Below, one piece after another: positions 33,442 to 42,913 of a stretch of DNA of 64,000 bases. The first letter of the stretch is position 1, and each line of letters opens with the position of its first letter. The stretch spans positions 30,564 to 94,563 of the forward strand of contig CAYNMM010000047.1 of the NCBI GenBank assembly GCA_964398355.1, written 5' to 3'. This DNA comes from WFZT01 sp964398355. Its GTDB lineage: Bacteria; Hydrothermota; Hydrothermia; B15-G9; WFZT01. The translations under genes and the position numbers were made by a program. The notes beneath the pieces were generated by a model. That model had not been told where the DNA came from. It did not search any database and saw only the letters and a program-made list of their open reading frames with translations.

Positions 33442-33993
33442 ATGAGTAACGTAAAAAAGTCATTGGTGCTTGGTATTATTATCGGAGCAGTAGTTGCTTT
33501 TGTTATTTCTCTCATAGCTGCCCAGATTGTGCAGGTCACCTCTACACCTGAATTTTGCGCATCCTGTCACGAGATGAAACCCATGTACGAGACCTGGCTT
33601 ACAGGTCCACATGGTCCTAATTACGAAAATGGAAGAGGTGTAGAGCGTGCGAAATGTACAGATTGTCACCTTCCACATGGTACAAATGTCATAAATTATC
33701 TTATTGCCAAGGGTATTAGTGGAACCAAAGATTATGTTGTGCATCTGACTGGCGCTGGACGTGTAGATTGGGAGAAAAAACTCGATGAGCCTGAAAAATA
33801 CGTTTACGTGAAAAGTTGTCTTCATTGTCATACAAATCTGACTGATGCACCTGGATTAAGTGACGATGCTAAGGAGTCTCATAGAGATGCTTTTAAAGAA
33901 AGTAAGTATCCAAACTGTCTTGAATGCCACGATTACGCAGGCCACGGAGAAGACTTTGCAGACAAACTCCAGGAATATTTGAAAAAGAAATAA
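33442..33993 (+). CDS. NapC/NirT/NrfH-family tetrahaem membrane cytochrome c
   Basis: This membrane-anchored quinol dehydrogenase-type cytochrome passes electrons from the quinone pool to periplasmic reductases. One N-terminal transmembrane helix (LVLGIIIGAVVAFVISLIAAQIV) precedes four CxxCH haem motifs at residues 39-43, 72-76, 126-130 and 159-163. The first motif continues CHEMKPMYE, typical of NrfH, in which the Met next to the first motif can be the axial ligand. The 183-residue length fits NrfH. No NrfA (pentahaem nitrite reductase) or other terminal reductase is adjacent, so its partner is unknown. It is monocistronic with its own promoter. Confidence 0.92.
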   Translation: MSNVKKSLVLGIIIGAVVAFVISLIAAQIVQVTSTPEFCASCHEMKPMYETWLTGPHGPNYENGRGVERAKCTDCHLPHGTNVINYLIAKGISGTKDYVVHLTGAGRVDWEKKLDEPEKYVYVKSCLHCHTNLTDAPGLSDDAKESHRDAFKESKYPNCLECHDYAGHGEDFADKLQEYLKKK

Positions 33994-34168
33994 GACCGAG
34001 CCTGGCTTGAAGGGGATGGATTAGAGGTTAAATTAGTTTTTATTGAGATGTAACTGTAGAATGCGGAGATAGAAATTTGTATTTTAAAAATTTTTTCAGT
34101 TCTTGTGGGTGTTTAAGGCAAAATTAGATTGCTGTCATTTAGGAGATTGTCAGTGAGACTCAAAGAAT

Positions 34169-34864
34169 TCAGGAAGATGAGAATTTCCCGTCAGGAATGA
34201 GTTTCCCATCGAGTAGTTTGTAGGATTTTTTAAAAAATTTTTTAAGTTCGTCATTGTGAGTTACCAGTACAATCGTAACTCCTCTTTCATTCAGCGATTT
34301 GAGGAGTTCCATTAGCAGGTCAGCATTATCTCTATCAAGGTTACCAGTGGGTTCATCTGCGAGTATGATATCCGGGTTTGTAATCAGAGCTCTTGCGACT
34401 GCGATTCTCTGTCTTTCGCCTCCTGATAATTCTGATGGAAAATGGTGATGTCTGTCTTTGAGTCCAAGTTGATCAAGTAGTCCAAGGGCTTTTTTTCGAG
34501 CTTCATCTGAATTTATCCCCCTGAGTATGAGTGGAAGCATCACATTTTCCAGAGCAGTAAATTCTGGCAGGAGATTATAAAACTGAAAAACGAAGCCGAT
34601 TTTCTTATTTCTTAAATCGGAAATCGCTTCATCTGAGAGGCCGTTTATCGAGATATCTCCATATAAGATCTCGCCACTGTCTGGATTTTCGAGTGTCCCC
34701 ATGATGCTTAGAAGAGTGGATTTTCCTGATCCTGATGGTCCGGTGATTCCTATAAAATCACCTCTAATAACCTGAAGATCAATTCCACGGAGCACATGAA
34801 TAGTAGTGTTTCCTGAAGGATAGCTTTTTTTTACGTCTTTGAGTGTCACAATCGCGTTATTCAT
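34169..34864 (-). CDS. lolD: Lipoprotein-releasing ABC transporter ATP-binding protein (LolD-like)
   Basis: The 231-residue ATPase belongs to the LolD/MacB branch: Walker A GPSGSGKSTLL, the IGFVFQFYNLLPEFTALENVMLPL segment, signature LSGGERQRIAVARAL, and Walker B IILADEPTGNLD. With the membrane protein encoded just upstream it would extract outer-membrane lipoproteins from the inner membrane. It overlaps that gene by eight bases. A MacB-type role cannot be fully excluded, but the partner's FtsX/LolE architecture supports Lol. Confidence 0.87.
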   Translation of the reverse strand: MNNAIVTLKDVKKSYPSGNTTIHVLRGIDLQVIRGDFIGITGPSGSGKSTLLSIMGTLENPDSGEILYGDISINGLSDEAISDLRNKKIGFVFQFYNLLPEFTALENVMLPLILRGINSDEARKKALGLLDQLGLKDRHHHFPSELSGGERQRIAVARALITNPDIILADEPTGNLDRDNADLLMELLKSLNERGVTIVLVTHNDELKKFFKKSYKLLDGKLIPDGKFSSS

Positions 34865-36068
34865 TTCTTATGGCCTCCTGCGGGCTCAGAGATGCGGCTC
34901 TATGAGCTGGATAAAGAGTCGCCAGAAAAATTATCAAGAATGTTGCCACAATGATTGTTAAAACGTCTGAAAATTTTGTTTGAACGGGAAGGTGATCAAC
35001 GAAATAGACATCCGGAGGTAGAGAGATCAGTTTATATTTACCGATCAGGAAATTCACAATTACGCCAAAAAAACCACCTCCAACTGCACCAAATAGTCCA
35101 ACAAATCCACCAACCATCATAAAAATTCTTTTAATACCTCTGGAGGTAACTCCGAGTGTTCGTAAAATTCCTATATCTCTCGTTTTCTGGACCACGAGAA
35201 GCATTAGCATTGCCACGATAGAGAAGGAGGCAACTACGATGATCAAGATCAGAATAACAAACATTGCAATCTTTTCGAGTTTTAGAGCCGAAAACAAGCT
35301 CCGGTTCATTTCAATCCAGGTGACAATTCGGTAGTCTATGGGGAGAAGCTTTGAGATTTTCCTGGCAAATTCATTGGCGCTGTACGGATTTTTCAATTCT
35401 ACTTCTACGCCCGAAACTCCGGTAGAAATACCGGAGACATTTCTCGCTCCTGCAAGGTCTGTGAGTACAATGCTTGTGTTAAAGTCGTATATCCCAAAGT
35501 CAACAACGCCTGTGACTTCCATATTTCTCGCCCTTATACCGGAGAGGAGATTTGTAGATTTACCCCTGAAGGTTAGAATAGTAATCGTGTCGCCCGGATA
35601 TGCATTCATATCTGAGGCAAGGAGAGTTCCAAGCACGACCTTATCTTTACCCAGGTCAAATTCTCCTGTAACCACAGAGTTTTCCAACTCTAATAAGCGT
35701 GGGTCTTTGAGGAAATCCACTCCTTTAAGTACTACACCGTCGGCCTTATCTCCCTTTTTAACGACACATTTAACCATAATGTAGGGATTTGCTGACTTGA
35801 CCTCACGGAATTTTTTGAGGATGTTGATAATTGAATCCGGGTGTTCAACGGGATTTCCATAGTAGTTTGTGATAATGATATGCGGATTTATCCCCAGTAT
35901 GCGTTTTTTTAATTCCTGATGCATACCAGACATCACGCCAATCACAATTACAAGGGCAGCAACTCCCAGGAATACCCCGAGAATTGAGAAAAATGACAGG
36001 TACGATAGTACACCCTTACCGGTTAACTTGAGATATCGAAGGGCAATAAAGAGCTCAGCTTTCTTCAT
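34857..36068 (-). CDS. Lipoprotein-releasing ABC transporter permease (LolC/LolE-like)
   Basis: The 403-residue membrane protein has the LolC/E architecture: an N-terminal transmembrane helix (KLTGKGVLSYLSFFSILGVFLGVAALVIVIGVMSGM), a periplasmic MacB-like domain of about 220 residues, and three C-terminal helices in the FtsX domain. The C-terminal region contains VAMLMLLVVQKTRDIGILRTLGVTSRGI and ends with TLYPAHRAASLSPQEAIRNE, a Lol/FtsX hallmark. A single such gene suggests a homodimeric LolF-like permease rather than LolC plus LolE. It overlaps lysS by four bases (ATGA). Confidence 0.9.
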   Translation of the reverse strand: MKKAELFIALRYLKLTGKGVLSYLSFFSILGVFLGVAALVIVIGVMSGMHQELKKRILGINPHIIITNYYGNPVEHPDSIINILKKFREVKSANPYIMVKCVVKKGDKADGVVLKGVDFLKDPRLLELENSVVTGEFDLGKDKVVLGTLLASDMNAYPGDTITILTFRGKSTNLLSGIRARNMEVTGVVDFGIYDFNTSIVLTDLAGARNVSGISTGVSGVEVELKNPYSANEFARKISKLLPIDYRIVTWIEMNRSLFSALKLEKIAMFVILILIIVVASFSIVAMLMLLVVQKTRDIGILRTLGVTSRGIKRIFMMVGGFVGLFGAVGGGFFGVIVNFLIGKYKLISLPPDVYFVDHLPVQTKFSDVLTIIVATFLIIFLATLYPAHRAASLSPQEAIRNE

Positions 36069-37552
36069 TCCTTTTTGGGACGCAGTTGTGGAAACAGTAT
36101 TACATCTCTTATGGAAGGTTGATTGGTCAGGAGCATAACAATTCTATCAATTCCATAGCCAATTCCACCGGCTGGAGGCATTCCTACTTCAAGTGCCTTC
36201 AAGAAATCTTCATCAATTTCTGCCGGTATTTCAGCATCACCCAGTTTCCTCAGTTCAACCTGTTTTTCGAATCTTTCTCTCTGGTCAATAGGATCGTTCA
36301 ACTCAGAGAATGCATTTGCTATTTCCATTCCGAGAATAAAAAGTTCAAATCTTTCGGTCACTCCTGGTATTTGCCTGTGTTTCTTTGCCAGTGGTGATAT
36401 TTCAACAGGATGGTTGATAACGAATGCTGGATCTTTTATATGATCTCCTATAAGTTTGTCAAAGAGTTTGTCCATGAGCTTATGCCGGGGAAGTTTATCA
36501 TACTTGTCAACTTCATGAAGTTTAGCCGCGTTTCTGAGTTTATCCTCATCTGCGTCGAGTGGGTTAAATCCGAGGTGGTCGCTCAGTGATTCAACGTAGT
36601 CAATCCTTTTGAAGGGTGGTTTGAATGATATTTTCTCACCCTGGAATTCAATTTCGTATGACCCCTTAATTTCCAGGGCAAGTGAGGATAAAAGTTCTTC
36701 GGTCATGTTGAGCATATCATTGTAATCCCAATAGGCTGCATAGGCCTCAAGAAGGGTAAATTCAGGGTAGTGAAGACGGTCGATCCCCTCGTTACGGAAA
36801 TCCTTTGAGAACTCGTAGACCTTCTCAAAACCTCCGACGAGTAACCTTTTCAGGTACAACTCGTTTGAGATTCTAAGGTAAAGTTTTGTGCCGAGAACGT
36901 TGGAATATGTCTCAAAAGGTTTAGCCATTGCTCCACCATAAATGGGCTGGAGCACCGGAGTCTCCATCTCGAGAAATCCCTTTGAATTGAGGAAATTTCT
37001 TATAAAGTTAATAATTTTCACACGTGTTCTGAAAACTACTCTTGAATCCGGATTTACGATCAGGTCTACATATCTTTCTCTGTAGCGAAGTTCTTTATCC
37101 TGGAGGCCATGCCACTTTTCAGGCAGAGGGAGGAGAGCCTTGGACAGAATTTGAATTTCTTTCGCAAGTACACTTATTTCACCAGTTTTTGTTTTGAAAA
37201 CTTCACCAGTGACACCCAGGATGTCGCCTGTATCAACGAATTTTTTGAAAAATTTCGAACCGTCCTCTTCCTGTGAAAGTCCAGCAACTTTTGTTACTCC
37301 TCTTTGAGTAACTATTTGGATGTCACCCTGTTCATCCCTGATGTGTGCGAAGTTTAATTTTCCAAAGATCCTTCTGGTGATGATCCTGCCAGCAATACGG
37401 ACATCTTTGCCCTCAAGCTTGTCAAAATTTTCCTTGATCTCCATTGAATGGTGGGAAACGTTGAATTTGTACGGATAAGGCTCAATTCCTATTTCTCGCA
37501 GCTTTTTAACCTTTTCTTTCCGAATAAAAAATTCCTCCGGATAACTTCTCAC
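36065..37552 (-). CDS. lysS: Lysyl-tRNA synthetase, class II
   Basis: This enzyme charges tRNA-Lys. The 495-residue protein has an N-terminal OB-fold anticodon-binding domain (KDVRIAGRIITRRIFGKLNFAHIRD) and the class II catalytic core. Motif 2 is FRNEGIDRLHYPEFTLLEAYAAYWDY, and motif 3 is GIGYGIDRIVMLLTNQPSIRDVILFP. Substrate determinants such as the PIYGGAMAKPFETYSN loop are typical of LysS. Start codon is GTG at 37552 behind GGGAGG. It is the first gene of lysS-lolE-lolD, the same order seen in several other bacterial groups. Confidence 0.97.
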   Translation of the reverse strand: MRSYPEEFFIRKEKVKKLREIGIEPYPYKFNVSHHSMEIKENFDKLEGKDVRIAGRIITRRIFGKLNFAHIRDEQGDIQIVTQRGVTKVAGLSQEEDGSKFFKKFVDTGDILGVTGEVFKTKTGEISVLAKEIQILSKALLPLPEKWHGLQDKELRYRERYVDLIVNPDSRVVFRTRVKIINFIRNFLNSKGFLEMETPVLQPIYGGAMAKPFETYSNVLGTKLYLRISNELYLKRLLVGGFEKVYEFSKDFRNEGIDRLHYPEFTLLEAYAAYWDYNDMLNMTEELLSSLALEIKGSYEIEFQGEKISFKPPFKRIDYVESLSDHLGFNPLDADEDKLRNAAKLHEVDKYDKLPRHKLMDKLFDKLIGDHIKDPAFVINHPVEISPLAKKHRQIPGVTERFELFILGMEIANAFSELNDPIDQRERFEKQVELRKLGDAEIPAEIDEDFLKALEVGMPPAGGIGYGIDRIVMLLTNQPSIRDVILFPQLRPKKE

Positions 37553-37629
37553 TTTTCGCTCCTCCCTATTGGAATGACAAAATTTTAACTCAAAATACTA
37601 AAATATTCACCTAATGATAGGATGTCTCT

Positions 37630-38799
37630 CTACTCTCCAGTGTTCCCCTCAGAATCTGTTTTTATCAGTAAAATGTCTCCAGTGTTATTGGTGAAATTCA
37701 GATCTTTGACACCGGTTAAAATATACCCTCCGTCATCTGCACAAAATACACTGTATCCTGCATCGTCCGAAGTTCCTCCAAAGGTTTTAGTCCACTGGAT
37801 GTCACCACTTGAATTTGTTTTCAGGAGGTAAACATCACTTCCACCTGCACCAAAAGATCTTGTTTTCCCCACGATGATGAAGCTTCCATCGTCGAGCACC
37901 TTTATTGAGTACCCCACATCGTCACTACTTCCACCGTAAACCCTCTGTAGAATTAAGGAGCCTGTGGAGTCGGTTTTGATCAAGGCAACGTTTTCAACGT
38001 ATGTTTCGGTCCCCATAAAACCGGTTATAACAAGATCACCATCAGGAGTTTGCTGGATAGAATAAGCTCCATCATGGGTAGATCCTCCATAATTGTGTTG
38101 CCATAGAAGGTTCCCCTGATTGTCAGTAATCACGAGATAGATTTGTACCCTGTTCCCGAAGGAGTAGGTCAATCCAGCGATAGCGTACCACCCATTTCTC
38201 ATCTGAATAACACTGTAACCTATGTCTCTGTCCGAACCGCCAAATGTCCTCTGCCATTGAACGTTGCCGAATCCGTCTGTCTTAACCAGATAGACATCAC
38301 CATTTCCGGCACCGTATGAATAGGTGTAACCGCAGATGATGTAACCGCCATCATTTGTCAGCGAAATGGATTTACCGGCATCTATTCCACTACCACCAAT
38401 GGATTTCTGCCATTGTAAATTTCCCTGAGAATCAATTTTAATAAGTAAAACATCAGTTGAGTTTTCACCTACAACTATATATCCGCCGTCTGGAGTCTGT
38501 CTAATTTCATGAGCTTCTTCATTATCAGTCCCTCCTATTGATCTTTCCCAGAGTGGGTTTCCTTTAGAGTCTACTTTTATAACATAAACATTTTTATCTG
38601 TAGTTGAGTTTTCTATATATCCGGCGAGTACGTACCCTCCATCTGAGGATTGAATTACAGATTTCCCTTCATCGATAAACTGACCACCAAAGGTTTTGAC
38701 AAAAGTAACCTGTTCCTGCGGATTTGTAGTTTTTTCACAGGCAACAGATATGAGTGAAACTATTAACCCTGTAAGAATTACATATTTACTCATACTCAC
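37630..38799 (-). CDS. Predicted lipoprotein built of about eight 45-50-residue propeller-like repeats
   Basis: The 389-residue protein has a lipoprotein-like signal ending LISVAC (Cys21; the -3 position is Ser, so the lipobox is imperfect). The rest is repeats of the form FGG...DxGxSIxQTxDGGYIxxGxTxSxGxGxxDVYLxKTDxxGNxxWxK. These probably make a beta-propeller related to T9SS-associated and cell-surface proteins of candidate phyla. No catalytic residues are evident, and a structural or binding role at the cell surface is likely. It is monocistronic with a recognisable promoter upstream. Confidence 0.75.
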   Translation of the reverse strand: MSMSKYVILTGLIVSLISVACEKTTNPQEQVTFVKTFGGQFIDEGKSVIQSSDGGYVLAGYIENSTTDKNVYVIKVDSKGNPLWERSIGGTDNEEAHEIRQTPDGGYIVVGENSTDVLLIKIDSQGNLQWQKSIGGSGIDAGKSISLTNDGGYIICGYTYSYGAGNGDVYLVKTDGFGNVQWQRTFGGSDRDIGYSVIQMRNGWYAIAGLTYSFGNRVQIYLVITDNQGNLLWQHNYGGSTHDGAYSIQQTPDGDLVITGFMGTETYVENVALIKTDSTGSLILQRVYGGSSDDVGYSIKVLDDGSFIIVGKTRSFGAGGSDVYLLKTNSSGDIQWTKTFGGTSDDAGYSVFCADDGGYILTGVKDLNFTNNTGDILLIKTDSEGNTGE

Positions 38800-38825
38800 C
38801 TCCTTATTATTCTTATAATAAGCTA

Positions 38826-38853
38826 ATTTTACGGTTTATTTATCTTTTGTAAA
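38826..38853 (-). promoter_or_regulatory. Promoter for the repeat lipoprotein gene
   Basis: On the minus strand TTTACA (38853-38848) and TAAAAT (38831-38826) are 16 bases apart. A GGAGG and the start codon at 38799 follow. Confidence 0.5.
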
Positions 38854-38940
38854 AGGTTTTCCTGCATAATTGTTCCTAAATAAAAAATTGGATCATTGTA
38901 TTATAAGATTTTGATCATAGGAAGTAATTACTACGTGGGT

Positions 38941-40008
38941 TCATCGGGAGATTTTAATATTTTTTAGAAGTGTAGCGATTAACAAAGCGTCAGAAAGGTC
39001 AATGTATCCCATGTGGCCGATGCGAAAGATTTCCCCTTTCATACTCCCCTGACCAGGGGCAATTTTGATTCCATGGTCTTCAAAATACGTGAGAATTTCT
39101 ACATCTGTCAGGTTTTCTGGTATTTTTATGGCCGTTAGGTTTATTGATGGCTTTTGTGAGAATAGTTTAAAACCAGCGTTATGTGCTCCATTCCTTACGA
39201 TTTTTGCGATTTGACGATGTCTTTCCTCTACTCTATCAATCCCCTCTTTAAGTATTAATTCAAGTGCCTTATCAAGGCCTAAGATCAGGTTAACGGCAGG
39301 AGTAAATAGAGGACGTGCTTTCATCTGTGCTTCAAATTCTTTCTGAACATCGAAATAATATTTCGGAAACGCAGATTTTGACATGAAACTTTCAGCTTTT
39401 TGAGAGAACCACAAAAATGATAAACCGGGTGGAAGCATAAGCCCTTTCTGTGAACCCCAGACGAGGACATCGATCTTTAATTCTTCAGGAAATATTTTGT
39501 AAACACCAAAACTGGATACTGCGTCTACTACAAGTAATGTATTTTCAGGCACTATAGAGCCAAGAAACTTGATATCGTGTTCTGTGCCAGTTGACGTTTC
39601 TGTGTGCTGCACAAAGATTCCGGAGTATGAATTCTCTCTGAGTTCGTGCATGACCACGGATTTGTCAAATGTGTGTCCATAAGGATAGTGAAGGCATTTC
39701 ACGTCAAGTTCGTATGTCTTTGCAATTTCACACCACCTTTCTCCAAATTTCCCGGCGGAGATAACAAGTACTTTATCACCGGGTGAAAAGAAATTTATCA
39801 CTGCTGCCACCATCGCACCTGTACCGGATGACGAGAAGATTACAGCATCTCTTGAAGTTTTCATCAAATCTTTCAGTTTCCCCCTTACTCTGAAGAAAAT
39901 CTCTTTAAATTCGGGCTTTCTATGGTGCGGGATAGGTGAGCCGAGAACTTTCAACACCTCTGGTGGAATCTCTGTTGGGCCTGGAGTGAAAAGTCTCTGC
40001 TTTTTCAT
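38941..40008 (-). CDS. Class V aminotransferase (serine-pyruvate/alanine-glyoxylate type), probable serine pathway enzyme
   Basis: The 355-residue PLP enzyme begins RLFTPGPTEIPPEVLKVLG and has the SSSGTGAMVAAVINFFSPGD phosphate loop. The PLP lysine is in VWGSQKGLMLPPGLSF, and the C-terminus is FRIGHMGYIDLSDALLI. These features place it in the AGXT/SgaA branch of class V rather than classical SerC. Since it overlaps serA by four bases, it most likely acts as the phosphoserine (or serine-forming) aminotransferase in this organism, as proposed for similar serA-linked genes in Thermotoga. That role is inference; the family assignment is secure. Confidence 0.88.
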   Translation of the reverse strand: MKKQRLFTPGPTEIPPEVLKVLGSPIPHHRKPEFKEIFFRVRGKLKDLMKTSRDAVIFSSSGTGAMVAAVINFFSPGDKVLVISAGKFGERWCEIAKTYELDVKCLHYPYGHTFDKSVVMHELRENSYSGIFVQHTETSTGTEHDIKFLGSIVPENTLLVVDAVSSFGVYKIFPEELKIDVLVWGSQKGLMLPPGLSFLWFSQKAESFMSKSAFPKYYFDVQKEFEAQMKARPLFTPAVNLILGLDKALELILKEGIDRVEERHRQIAKIVRNGAHNAGFKLFSQKPSINLTAIKIPENLTDVEILTYFEDHGIKIAPGQGSMKGEIFRIGHMGYIDLSDALLIATLLKNIKISR

Positions 40009-41579
40009 AATGATACGTAGGCAACGTTTGTTATATATTCAAGATTTTTTAGCTCGTTCAGGAGATCCTTTTCAGGCTTTTTGTTCAACTTCAGGATACC
40101 GAGTCCAAATTTCCTTCGTGTAAAGTAACGTAGATCTGAGATGTTGTATCCTCTCGAAGCTATTTTATATCCAATTTCGCCAATAATTCCGGGTGCGTCG
40201 ATGGTTTCGAAGAATAAAAGTTCACCGCGTGGCTCAATTTCAAACCAGAAGTCTTTTATATTGAGAATTCTGTAATATTTCTCGTCGAATACACTACCGG
40301 CCATCTTATTTTTACTACCGTTGTATCCCTTTACAAAAATAATGTTTTTAAAATTATGGAGGCCATCTCCAGTTTTTATTATAACTTCGATTCCCTTATC
40401 TTTGGCAAGATATGGAGCATTAATTTCATTAACATGAGCATCTGTTATCTGTGTGAGAAGTCCCTTCAGAAAATAGGCCTTGACAATGTCTGTGAGATTC
40501 TTAGCAGAACCAAGGAGCTCGATCTCAATAACCGGTGTTTTAAGGCCAAAAAGTGCGGGGAAGAGTTTGCCCATTCTTTCAGCGAGTTTTTTATAGGCTT
40601 TGACAAACGGAGTCGCTGCAGATTCCTGAAGCGGAAAGTTTACAGGACTTTTAACCTCACGTCCTCTTAAAGCATTTATAACATCTGTGACGACCATACT
40701 TGCAACATTTTCCATGGCTTCCTGTGTGTTCGCACCGATATGGGGTGTGAGACTCATAAAAGGAAACTCTTTGATAGGAAAATCTGTAGGGGGTTCTTCA
40801 GGATATACATCAAGGGCAAAAGCCCCCACCTTTCCGTTTTTGACCGCCTTGAAGAGTGCATCATGGTCGATGATACCACCACGTGCGATGTTTAGAATAA
40901 CCACTCCATCCTTCATTTTTTCAAACTCTTTATGAGAAATCATGCCGCGCGTCTCCTCTGTAAGAGGAGCGTGTATTGTTATCACATCAGCAATTTCAAG
41001 GAGTTCATCGAGAGTCTTTAGAAGTTTTACACTGAGTTTCTCCGCCTTTGACTGAGGAATATACGGATCATAGGCGTAGAGTTTCATACCAAAAGCCAGT
41101 GCCCGTCGCGCTACTTCAGAGCCAATCCTTCCAAGCCCAATGATTCCAAGCTTCTTTCTGTAAAGTTCGTGTCCAAATAATTTTTTCTTGTGCCATTTAC
41201 CATTGAGAATCCCATGGTGGCCGTACGGTATGCCACGGACACACGAAATCATGTGTGCGATGGTCAATTCTGCAACCGAGATGCGGTTTCCACCAGCGGT
41301 GTTCACAACGAGTATTCCACGTTTCGAAGCTTCCTCTATATCGATACTGTCTACACCGACACCAGCACGTCCGATTACCTTTAGTTTCCTCGCCCTTTCA
41401 AGTAGTTCCTTTGTTACTGGTGTCCTGCTTCTTGTTATAATGCCGTCATAATTTTTAATAATCTCCAGGAGTTCGTCCCATGGGATTCCGGGTCTGTAAT
41501 CATACTCAACCCCCTCTTTGCTGAATATTCCGAATGTCTGTTCCGGCAGGGTGTCAGTGATTAAAACTTTTAGCTTCAT
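40005..41579 (-). CDS. serA: D-3-phosphoglycerate dehydrogenase
   Basis: SerA catalyses the first step of serine synthesis. The 524-residue long form has the NAD-binding domain (KLGIIGLGRIGSEVARRALAFGM), active-site elements RAGVGVDSIDIEEASKRGI, NIARGGIIDHDAL and FMSLTPHIGANTQEA (catalytic His), an intervening ASB domain, and a C-terminal ACT domain (FFETIDAPGIIGEIGYKIASRGYNI) for serine feedback control. Gene overlaps of four bases on both sides join serS, serA and the aminotransferase in one translationally coupled unit. Confidence 0.96.
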   Translation of the reverse strand: MKLKVLITDTLPEQTFGIFSKEGVEYDYRPGIPWDELLEIIKNYDGIITRSRTPVTKELLERARKLKVIGRAGVGVDSIDIEEASKRGILVVNTAGGNRISVAELTIAHMISCVRGIPYGHHGILNGKWHKKKLFGHELYRKKLGIIGLGRIGSEVARRALAFGMKLYAYDPYIPQSKAEKLSVKLLKTLDELLEIADVITIHAPLTEETRGMISHKEFEKMKDGVVILNIARGGIIDHDALFKAVKNGKVGAFALDVYPEEPPTDFPIKEFPFMSLTPHIGANTQEAMENVASMVVTDVINALRGREVKSPVNFPLQESAATPFVKAYKKLAERMGKLFPALFGLKTPVIEIELLGSAKNLTDIVKAYFLKGLLTQITDAHVNEINAPYLAKDKGIEVIIKTGDGLHNFKNIIFVKGYNGSKNKMAGSVFDEKYYRILNIKDFWFEIEPRGELLFFETIDAPGIIGEIGYKIASRGYNISDLRYFTRRKFGLGILKLNKKPEKDLLNELKNLEYITNVAYVSL

Positions 41580-42853
41580 TTTGGTTCAATTATTTCAAGG
41601 CCACCCATATAGGGTCTTAAAACTTCTGGTATAACTACACTACCATCTTTTTGTTGATAATTTTCAAGAATGGCAATAAAAACACGTGGAGTTGCAAGAC
41701 CTGAGCCGTTTAGGGTATGCATGAATTCAACCTTGCCATTTTTCCTTCTAAATCTTGCATTTGCACGTCTGGCCTGAAAATCCTCTGTATTTGAAACCGA
41801 GGATACCTCAAGCCATCTGTTGAGCCCGGGTGCCCATGCCTCAATGTCATAAGTCTTTGTCGCTGCAAATCCAAGATCACCGGTGCATAGTTCGACGATT
41901 CTATAAGGGATTTCAAGCATCTGGAGAATTCTTTCTGCATCTTTCAACATGGATTCGAGTTCCTCATAAGAGTCTTCTGGCTTTGTATACTTGAAAAGTT
42001 CCACTTTGTTAAACTGGTGAACCCGTATCATCCCTCTAACGTCTTTTCCATAGGATCCGGCCTCACGCCTGAAGCAGGAGGTATAAGCCACATATTTTTT
42101 TGTGAGTTCTTTCTCAGGCAAAATCTCGTCTCTGTGGAGATTAGCGAGTACAACTTCTGCAGTTGGAATTAGGAACAGCTTATCTTCAGATGCAAAATAC
42201 ATCTCTTCGCGGAATTTTGGTAGATGCCCTGATGCATACATCGACTCCTCTCTAACGAGATATGGAGGATAAATCTCCTCATACCCATGCTCTTTGGTAT
42301 GAACATTCAGGAAGAAATTTATAAGGGCCCTCTCGAGCAAGGCTCCCTCTTTCCTGTAAATAACAAATCGCGAGCCTGATATTTTTCCTGCCCTTTCAAA
42401 ATCCAGAATACCAAGAATTTCCCCAAGATCCCAGTGGGGTTTGGGATTGAAATCAAATTCTCGTTTCTCTCCCCAGTGTCGGGTTACCACATTCTCGGTC
42501 TCATCCTTACCTATAGGAACACTTTCATGTGGGATATTAGGAAGTTCCAGAAGCTTTCTATTAAAAATTTCTTCTACTTTCTTCCTCTCTTCCGCGAGAA
42601 GCTTAATTTTGTCTCCAATACCACGAACTTCTTCGATAATTGAAGTTGCATCACCACCAGATTTTTTTATTCTGGATACCTCTTTTGATTTCTCGTTTCT
42701 GACTTTTCTGAGTGAGTCCTCTTCTTTAATAATCTCTCTCCGCTTTCGATCAAGCTCAAGTAGAACGTCCACTACGTCGGTTTCATAACCCCGTTTTTTT
42801 AATGCATTCCTGATGATGTCCGGATTTTCTCTCAACAGTTTTATATTTATCAT
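41576..42853 (-). CDS. serS: Seryl-tRNA synthetase
   Basis: SerS charges tRNA-Ser. The 425-residue class II enzyme starts with MINIKLLRENPDIIRNALKKRG. A long coiled-coil arm that grips the tRNA variable loop follows (DRKRREIIKEEDSLRKVRNEKSKEVSRIKK and beyond). Motif 2 is YTSCFRREAGSYGKDVRGMIRVHQFNKVE, and motif 3 includes NGSGLATPRVFIAILENYQ. It leads an operon with the serine biosynthesis genes, coupling serine production to its charging enzyme. Confidence 0.97.
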   Translation of the reverse strand: MINIKLLRENPDIIRNALKKRGYETDVVDVLLELDRKRREIIKEEDSLRKVRNEKSKEVSRIKKSGGDATSIIEEVRGIGDKIKLLAEERKKVEEIFNRKLLELPNIPHESVPIGKDETENVVTRHWGEKREFDFNPKPHWDLGEILGILDFERAGKISGSRFVIYRKEGALLERALINFFLNVHTKEHGYEEIYPPYLVREESMYASGHLPKFREEMYFASEDKLFLIPTAEVVLANLHRDEILPEKELTKKYVAYTSCFRREAGSYGKDVRGMIRVHQFNKVELFKYTKPEDSYEELESMLKDAERILQMLEIPYRIVELCTGDLGFAATKTYDIEAWAPGLNRWLEVSSVSNTEDFQARRANARFRRKNGKVEFMHTLNGSGLATPRVFIAILENYQQKDGSVVIPEVLRPYMGGLEIIEPK

Positions 42854-42883
42854 GAATTAAACCTCCAATGCTAAGTTTGCATA

Positions 42884-42907
42884 ATTATAGCAGAAAAACT
42901 GTATAAT
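42884..42907. promoter_or_regulatory. Divergent promoter region for serS operon and FemAB-like gene
   Basis: In the 60-base gap between two divergent genes, ATTATA at 42884-42889 reads TATAAT toward serS, and TATAAT at 42902-42907 reads toward the gene starting at 42914. Matching -35 boxes are weak (TTGCAT at 42877 for the plus strand, 19-base spacing). Initiation from this plus-strand -10 would give a leaderless or nearly leaderless mRNA. Confidence 0.4.
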
Positions 42908-42913
42908 TACACC

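Noticed and set aside
37630..38799. Regularly spaced repeats considered as a CRISPR array
   Set aside because: The repeats are degenerate at the DNA level, about 140 bases apart and encode protein repeats within one open frame.
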